A stretch of 37,027 nt of DNA from Bacteroidota bacterium (GTDB lineage Bacteria; Bacteroidota; Ignavibacteria; UBA10030; UBA8401), in NCBI GenBank assembly GCA_021796275.1, contig JAJYOI010000025.1, forward strand, positions 1 to 37,027, given 5' to 3'. Under the pieces are notes generated by a model. That model saw nothing but the letters and a program-made list of their open reading frames with translations. It had not been told where the DNA came from and searched no databases. The position numbers were made by a program, and so were the translations under genes. Within the stretch, counting starts at the first letter, position 1. Each line of letters opens with the position of its first letter. Below are positions 32,846-37,027 of the stretch, piece after piece.

Positions 32846-33331
32846 TTATGTTGTTGGTTGTGTTGGTGGCGTTGTGCTGGATTTTGATTTTCGGGCAAAC
32901 CGCCGGGCCATGTCATCCAGATAAGGATCAATACCTTCTGTTCCAACGTTGCCTGACTTGGCGGCATTATATGCAACAAGAGCGGCTGCATACGCCTCGC
33001 TTCCTGCTACGTTCATCGTATCAGTGATGCGTTGCAGTAATCCTGCCAATTCCTGGCGGATGCCGTTAAGGGTAATATACAATGTTGTATCTTTTTCGAA
33101 TCCCGGGACATCGAACTGGCGCGGAAGAAAGCCGTTCTTGTGCTGCACCAGTGCAAGCGTGTTCACAACAAACTGGCGGTTTCGATCGCCGAGATAGTTC
33201 AGCGAGTTGCGCTCGCCCTCCGTCAGGTCAATAAGAAACGGCAGCTTGGTTTCCACCGTGTTCAGTGCAGCTTCGATTGCGGCAATCTCTTCCTGCGAAA
33301 GCTCCGCATCGACGCGATTTGGTATAGCCAT
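32846..33331 (-). CDS. Conserved hypothetical protein, function unknown
   Basis: 161 aa, soluble, mostly helical. TGGAG stands 7 nt before the ATG at 33331. The start MAIPNRVDAELSQEEIAAIEAALNTVETKLPFLIDLTEGER and the end DDMARRFARKSKSSTTPPTQPTT (Lys/Ser-rich tail) recall a family of small uncharacterised bacterial proteins I have seen in several phyla, but I can give no function. The SEAYAAALVAYNAAK helix near residue 115 is also characteristic. Repeats lie on both sides, so the gene may sit in a mobile or variable region. Confidence 0.75.
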   Translation of the reverse strand: MAIPNRVDAELSQEEIAAIEAALNTVETKLPFLIDLTEGERNSLNYLGDRNRQFVVNTLALVQHKNGFLPRQFDVPGFEKDTTLYITLNGIRQELAGLLQRITDTMNVAGSEAYAAALVAYNAAKSGNVGTEGIDPYLDDMARRFARKSKSSTTPPTQPTT

Positions 33332-33360
33332 AATAATTCTCCAGAGATTTCAGCCATTGG

Positions 33361-33455
33361 CTTGCCTACCGGCAAGCAGGCTGATCCGCCAGTTGGCGGA
33401 ATTGTAGTGGGCAGGCAATGGATTAGGGTAAGCCGCCCGCCTGACCTTCGGGCGG
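33361..33455. repeat. Cluster of GC-rich palindromes
   Basis: Three hairpins follow one another: CTTGCC-TACC-GGCAAG (33361-33376), TCCGCCA-GT-TGGCGGA (33385-33400) and CCGCCCG ... CGGGCGG (33433-33455). They are like the CCTGCC/GGCAGG hairpin before lysC at 8431. No coding sequence is apparent in 33332-33526. Confidence 0.6.
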
Positions 33456-33487
33456 ATGTTTGTAAAGTTGCATCTTGAGTAGTTCAG

Positions 33488-33516
33488 CCATCCGATCGCT
33501 CGGAGCAATCGGATGG
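33488..33516. repeat. Hairpin just after the T9SS protein gene
   Basis: CCATCCGAT (33488-33496) and ATCGGATGG (33508-33516) form a perfect 9-bp stem with an 11-nt loop, 11 nt beyond the stop codon at 33527. There is no U-tract, so it may be a transcript-end stabiliser rather than a classical terminator. Confidence 0.5.
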
Positions 33517-33526
33517 TTTGAAGCCC

Positions 33527-36451
33527 TTATTTCAGTAACACCATCTTCTTCACGGCAGAATAATCGCCGGAGCGAAGCGTGTAGAAGTAGATCCCGCTCG
33601 ACAATGTTGCACCATCAAACGCCACAGAGTATCTTCCGACAGATTTGTATCCGTCAACAAGCGTCTTTACCTCACGTCCCAACATGTCATAGACCTTCAA
33701 TGTGACCTGACCATCTTTCGGAATTTGATAGGTAATGGTTGTTGTCGGGTTGAACGCATTGGGATAATTCTGATCAAGGTCGTATTCTGTCGGCGGGGGA
33801 ATCATAACAAACGGCTGCGCTTCTTTTCCTAAGCCGGTTGTGTCGCCTAAGAAATAAGTGTTAATAAGCGTCACTTGTGCGTTCGTATCAGCTTCGCCGT
33901 TTACGAAAACAACAAGCTCAGGATTGCTTTGCAGAACACTCAAAGGGACTGTCAAAATAACCAACGAATCGTCCGCTTGTTTGATCTTACCAGCAACATT
34001 CTTTTGAGCGAGGTTCAGCATGCTACGCTTCGTCTGCTGATCTATTAAGGCAAGCGATAGCACAACGGGAGTATTTGCCTCGCTTACATTTACTTTTGTT
34101 TTGAAGCCAAGCGTTACCGTGCTGCCTGAGAACGAACTATTCACAGAAGGACTCAAAGAAAATTTCGGTTGCTGTGACAAGGAATCGCCCTTTTGTTCAA
34201 CCTGAACACCGATCGGCGCCTTCCCTTGCTGACCGACTTCAATGTTTGATAGCTCGATTGAAGCAGACAATCCTGCTGCTGTATCTTCAACCTGCAATGC
34301 CTGTGCAAATTTCGTTCTCCCTGTAACACTCTCTCCTTTGTAAAATATTGTGCCTGTTCCGTTGTTCTCATTCCTCACGCCAATGGAAATGGCATACGGT
34401 GTCGTATTCACCCGCGTCAGAATATATGGCACGCTTGCAGGATCAGCCCTGCACACGAGATTCGGATAGGACGCGTTTGTTGAAATAACTGTGCCGGGGT
34501 TGCCCGGCGATGAATTCCAACTTGTTCCGTTTGTGCTTGTTGCTTTCCAGACGGAATTATCCGATCCGTGCATCATCAATGTTGCTCCGCCGTTGGCATC
34601 AGTGTGAGCACCGAGCGCAGCCTCATCAATCGGATAATACCCAACAAACTGCGTGATGGTTGACCAGTTGAACCCTTGCCATGAAAGGCTGCGATGAAAC
34701 ACGGAATTCTTATAGTACATGCTATGGTCGAATGCCTGCCATGCGAAATGCACTCTTCCGTAGCCGTCAACCGAAACGCTTGGAGATAAATTGGGGGACG
34801 CATAACCGGAGTTAGAAACGGTGGACGGACTGCTGAAACTCGGCGTTCCTGTGCTGTTCGAATAAGACATGTAAACGTCTGAATTATTGTCATACGCTAC
34901 ATAGATTTTTCCACCGCCGTAAGGACTATCACAAAACATGGATGGATTTTTAGAAGAAGTCGGCGCGCCCGGTATTCCATAGAAAGACCATGGGTTCCCT
35001 TCGTCAGAATTTCTTGCAATGATATCCAAACTGCTGGTGGTGTCTTCAAATGTTGTAAGAAATCTGATACCATCATCGTTGAGCGCCACCCCTGATGGCT
35101 TGGCATACTTCCTTGCGCGACCACGCAATAGATAGTTTGATCCGCCAACCTCTTCTGCAGGATACCATGTGTTAACGTAATAGGTATGATAGTATTCCTT
35201 CGCATAGACACTGTATCCTCCCAAACGGCTCGCGTTGTCTACCCAAAAGACATACAGAGCAGCAGTTTCCTCTGACGGCTCGGAGATTGATGGGTTACGG
35301 GCAGTTCCGGTTCCCGAACTGATCAATAAGTCTGGGCTCCATGTTGCACCGCCGTTTGTGGATTCTGTGTAATAGATATTGCCCATCGATTCATAAACGA
35401 GATGATAGCCGTTTATATCAACAGCGAGTTTTCTTTGGCCGCCGTAGGCAGTGGCTGTACTTGTGTTTGAAGCAAGATGTGCTTTCATGGTTGCGGTATG
35501 AGAAAGATTGTGTGAAGCATAAAATGTTCGAGGGTTGTTCGTATTTCCATCTTCCCATTTTAAGAAGTTAAAAGTAATCTGTGTCCCATTAACATTTATA
35601 TTTTTAGGCTGAACTGTAATGGGGATTCCGTGGAGGATTTGCACCTGATAATTATCAGGGTTTGCTGAACCTCCTTCAACAAAGTTGTAATTGACACCAA
35701 TGTTAAAATTCTGGTTCAGCCAACTTGCTATCTTGCTTCGGGTCGTTGTCGTAAGTACATGATGCTGGACAGGAGTGGTTTGCACAACATAATCGTTGAA
35801 CTTGGAGGTACCGATTACATCAATATTGCCTGTAGTATTATTCACGGTATAATTTACCAAATCCAAGCTGGAGTACGTCGGGATATAAGCAGGATTGAAA
35901 ATGATTTGCATTTCATAATAGACTGGGTAGATCGGGTTGGGAAAAAGATCGCCGAATCGTGTCGTTGTTATATCGCTGATCATGCTTCCTGTGCCGCAAT
36001 CATTCTGAACCGCATTCACAGTTTGAAACAGTAAGTCATTAACTTTCAATGTCAGCAAAGCCCTGCCAATGTCCCCGTAACCATATGTCGCTGTAAAGTT
36101 GCCGTTGCTAACAGCGACATTGTAGCTTTGATGAGGATAACCGTCACCGTTTAATGCATTAAGTTCATTGTAAAATTGGATACGAGATGTATGATCTCGT
36201 TCATATGTATCATAGTATAACATTTCTTTTGCAGCCATGGATTTTAGATTAAGCTGCATCTCATTGATCGCCTGGTTGCTTGGATCTTGATCATATATCC
36301 AATCCTGCAGACTGGGACTCACATGTGCCCACATCTGCGGCGAATCGTAGGAAAGAAATAATCCAACGTTTGTTATTCCACCCTGACTTTCCCTTTTTGC
36401 TAAAAGCGTATCTACCAATTGGACCGCCCATGGATAGGCCACCCAAAGCAA
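33527..36451 (-). CDS. C-terminal part of a large T9SS-exported surface protein, frameshifted
   Basis: The frame runs 974 codons. Homologous-looking sequence starts near 36405 with LLAKRESQGGITNVGLFLSYDSPQ; the codons before that (36406-36451) are a shadow of the other frame and the TTG start is not credible. The middle holds Asp-box-like motifs (STNGGATWSPD, STSNGTSWNS) of a propeller. The last 85 residues are a T9SS type A sorting domain: DQNYPNAFNPTTTITYQIP, VYDMLGREVKTLVDG, SGIYFYTLRSG, KKMVLLK. The protein is therefore exported across the outer membrane and anchored or released. The gene would be one ORF with the section at 36291-37027 if a single base were removed near 36402. Confidence 0.8.
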   Translation of the reverse strand: MLWVAYPWAVQLVDTLLAKRESQGGITNVGLFLSYDSPQMWAHVSPSLQDWIYDQDPSNQAINEMQLNLKSMAAKEMLYYDTYERDHTSRIQFYNELNALNGDGYPHQSYNVAVSNGNFTATYGYGDIGRALLTLKVNDLLFQTVNAVQNDCGTGSMISDITTTRFGDLFPNPIYPVYYEMQIIFNPAYIPTYSSLDLVNYTVNNTTGNIDVIGTSKFNDYVVQTTPVQHHVLTTTTRSKIASWLNQNFNIGVNYNFVEGGSANPDNYQVQILHGIPITVQPKNINVNGTQITFNFLKWEDGNTNNPRTFYASHNLSHTATMKAHLASNTSTATAYGGQRKLAVDINGYHLVYESMGNIYYTESTNGGATWSPDLLISSGTGTARNPSISEPSEETAALYVFWVDNASRLGGYSVYAKEYYHTYYVNTWYPAEEVGGSNYLLRGRARKYAKPSGVALNDDGIRFLTTFEDTTSSLDIIARNSDEGNPWSFYGIPGAPTSSKNPSMFCDSPYGGGKIYVAYDNNSDVYMSYSNSTGTPSFSSPSTVSNSGYASPNLSPSVSVDGYGRVHFAWQAFDHSMYYKNSVFHRSLSWQGFNWSTITQFVGYYPIDEAALGAHTDANGGATLMMHGSDNSVWKATSTNGTSWNSSPGNPGTVISTNASYPNLVCRADPASVPYILTRVNTTPYAISIGVRNENNGTGTIFYKGESVTGRTKFAQALQVEDTAAGLSASIELSNIEVGQQGKAPIGVQVEQKGDSLSQQPKFSLSPSVNSSFSGSTVTLGFKTKVNVSEANTPVVLSLALIDQQTKRSMLNLAQKNVAGKIKQADDSLVILTVPLSVLQSNPELVVFVNGEADTNAQVTLINTYFLGDTTGLGKEAQPFVMIPPPTEYDLDQNYPNAFNPTTTITYQIPKDGQVTLKVYDMLGREVKTLVDGYKSVGRYSVAFDGATLSSGIYFYTLRSGDYSAVKKMVLLK

Positions 36452-37027
36452 TAGCGTAGTTGGGACATACTTCGTGAATCTTGTCGAGAGCCTTCAGCAC
36501 TACATCAGCATTTTGTCTCAAATCTCTGCCGCCATCGTTGAAGTTGAGAATGAAAACTTCATAGCCGTTGGGATAAAGATCCATATTTACAAGATCCCAC
36601 GTCAGATTGTAATACGTTTCGGGGAATTTCTGATTTAACGGATCGAAGCCTTCTACCATTAACATAGGAATTTTATTCGTACAGTCTTCGTCTCTTAGTT
36701 GAACGAACGAATTGTTATTTGCATCGACAAACACTCTCGGCTTGGCAAAAATCGTAACCGAAACGTCACCCGAGAATGTTCCAATGCGATGAGCACCATC
36801 ATCGTCATAGTCGATTTGAAATGAAAAAGTATGATTGGCTGAGATACCAGAAGGGCTAGGAAAACTATGCGAAATCGTCATCTCATCAGCACTGGTCCAA
36901 TCTTGAACTGTGTTGCCATCAATAACAACCTTGTAATGCACTACAATCCAAGGACCTGTGGGGGAAATAAGATTTAGCCGATTTTTTAAGATGTGCAGCT
37001 TAAATAGTGGGATCTTGTAAATATGGA
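36291..37027 (-). CDS. N-terminal/middle part of the same large protein, alpha/beta-hydrolase-like, 5' end outside the window
   Basis: The frame stays open to the right edge (position 37027), so the true start is outside; the GTG at 36941 is not the start. The sequence PMLMVEGFDPLNQKFPETYYNLTWDLVNMDLYPNGYEVFILNFNDGG... is followed by ALGGLSMGGPIGRYA, with the G-x-S-x-G nucleophile elbow of lipases and PGAP1-like hydrolases. After RYAFSKKGKSG the frame becomes unnatural and ends at 36291. Joined to the downstream frame, the protein would read ...GRYALAKRESQGG. It is then a secreted hydrolase with an Asp-box propeller and T9SS signal. Substrate unknown. Confidence 0.75.
   Translation of the reverse strand, partial: HIYKIPLFKLHILKNRLNLISPTGPWIVVHYKVVIDGNTVQDWTSADEMTISHSFPSPSGISANHTFSFQIDYDDDGAHRIGTFSGDVSVTIFAKPRVFVDANNNSFVQLRDEDCTNKIPMLMVEGFDPLNQKFPETYYNLTWDLVNMDLYPNGYEVFILNFNDGGRDLRQNADVVLKALDKIHEVCPNYAIALGGLSMGGPIGRYAFSKKGKSGWNNKRWIISFLRFAADVGTCESQSAGLDI

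Overview
This window probably comes from an uncultured member of the Bacteroidota/Chlorobiota (FCB) group, most like Ignavibacteria or a relative. Four things point there: a surface protein ending in a type IX secretion (T9SS) sorting domain with an NYPN-FNPTT motif (33527-36451); a tetratricopeptide lipoprotein, LolA-like lipoprotein and M23 protein in one cluster; lipoproteins with FCB-like lipoboxes; and many short palindromic intergenic repeats. This assignment is inference from protein style only. No rRNA, tRNA or CRISPR array was seen.

Layout, left to right. (1) 1-4570, minus strand: partial typA, a lipoprotein, then a polyamine pair (agmatine deiminase and N-carbamoylputrescine amidase) translationally coupled to fabF. 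(2) 4699-11532, minus strand: a long amino-acid cluster transcribed as leuD, a GNAT gene, proC, leuB, lysC, thrC, thrB. Between leuB and lysC lies what looks like a complete threonine attenuator: a 23-codon Thr-rich leader peptide (8504-8575), a perfect terminator hairpin with a U-tract, and a mutually exclusive antiterminator helix. (3) 11690-13031: a small type II restriction-modification cassette whose convergent genes overlap at their 3' ends. It sits directly upstream of leuD, where leuC might be expected. (4) 13166-18036: small membrane ORFs, a truncated histidine-kinase-like protein without its phospho-acceptor His, a large hybrid histidine kinase, and a decayed inverted paralogue of that kinase. 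(5) 18063-24760: a TetR-regulated RND tripartite efflux operon (TetR, TolC, adaptor, pump) with a near-consensus sigma-70 type promoter. (6) 24887-27111: a methyltransferase and a YhbD-like regulator/polymer-forming-protein operon, in which the polymer-forming gene appears frameshifted. (7) 27208-30945: a cell-envelope operon. (8) 31149-32279, plus strand: glutaredoxin, groES and a His-rich NifX/NifB-type protein. (9) 32280-33520: a repeat-rich region around one conserved hypothetical gene, including an eleven-unit 21/22-nt alternating repeat and several foldback structures. (10) 33527-37027: a very large T9SS-exported lipase-like/Asp-box protein, broken by a probable one-base indel and running off the end.

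How the genes work together. The amino-acid block makes leucine, proline and threonine precursors; the attenuator would let threonine supply decide whether transcripts continue into lysC-thrC-thrB. The efflux genes form a self-contained regulated exporter. The main points for a second look are the threonine attenuator, the two frameshifted genes, the His-less kinase fragment and the tandem repeat island.
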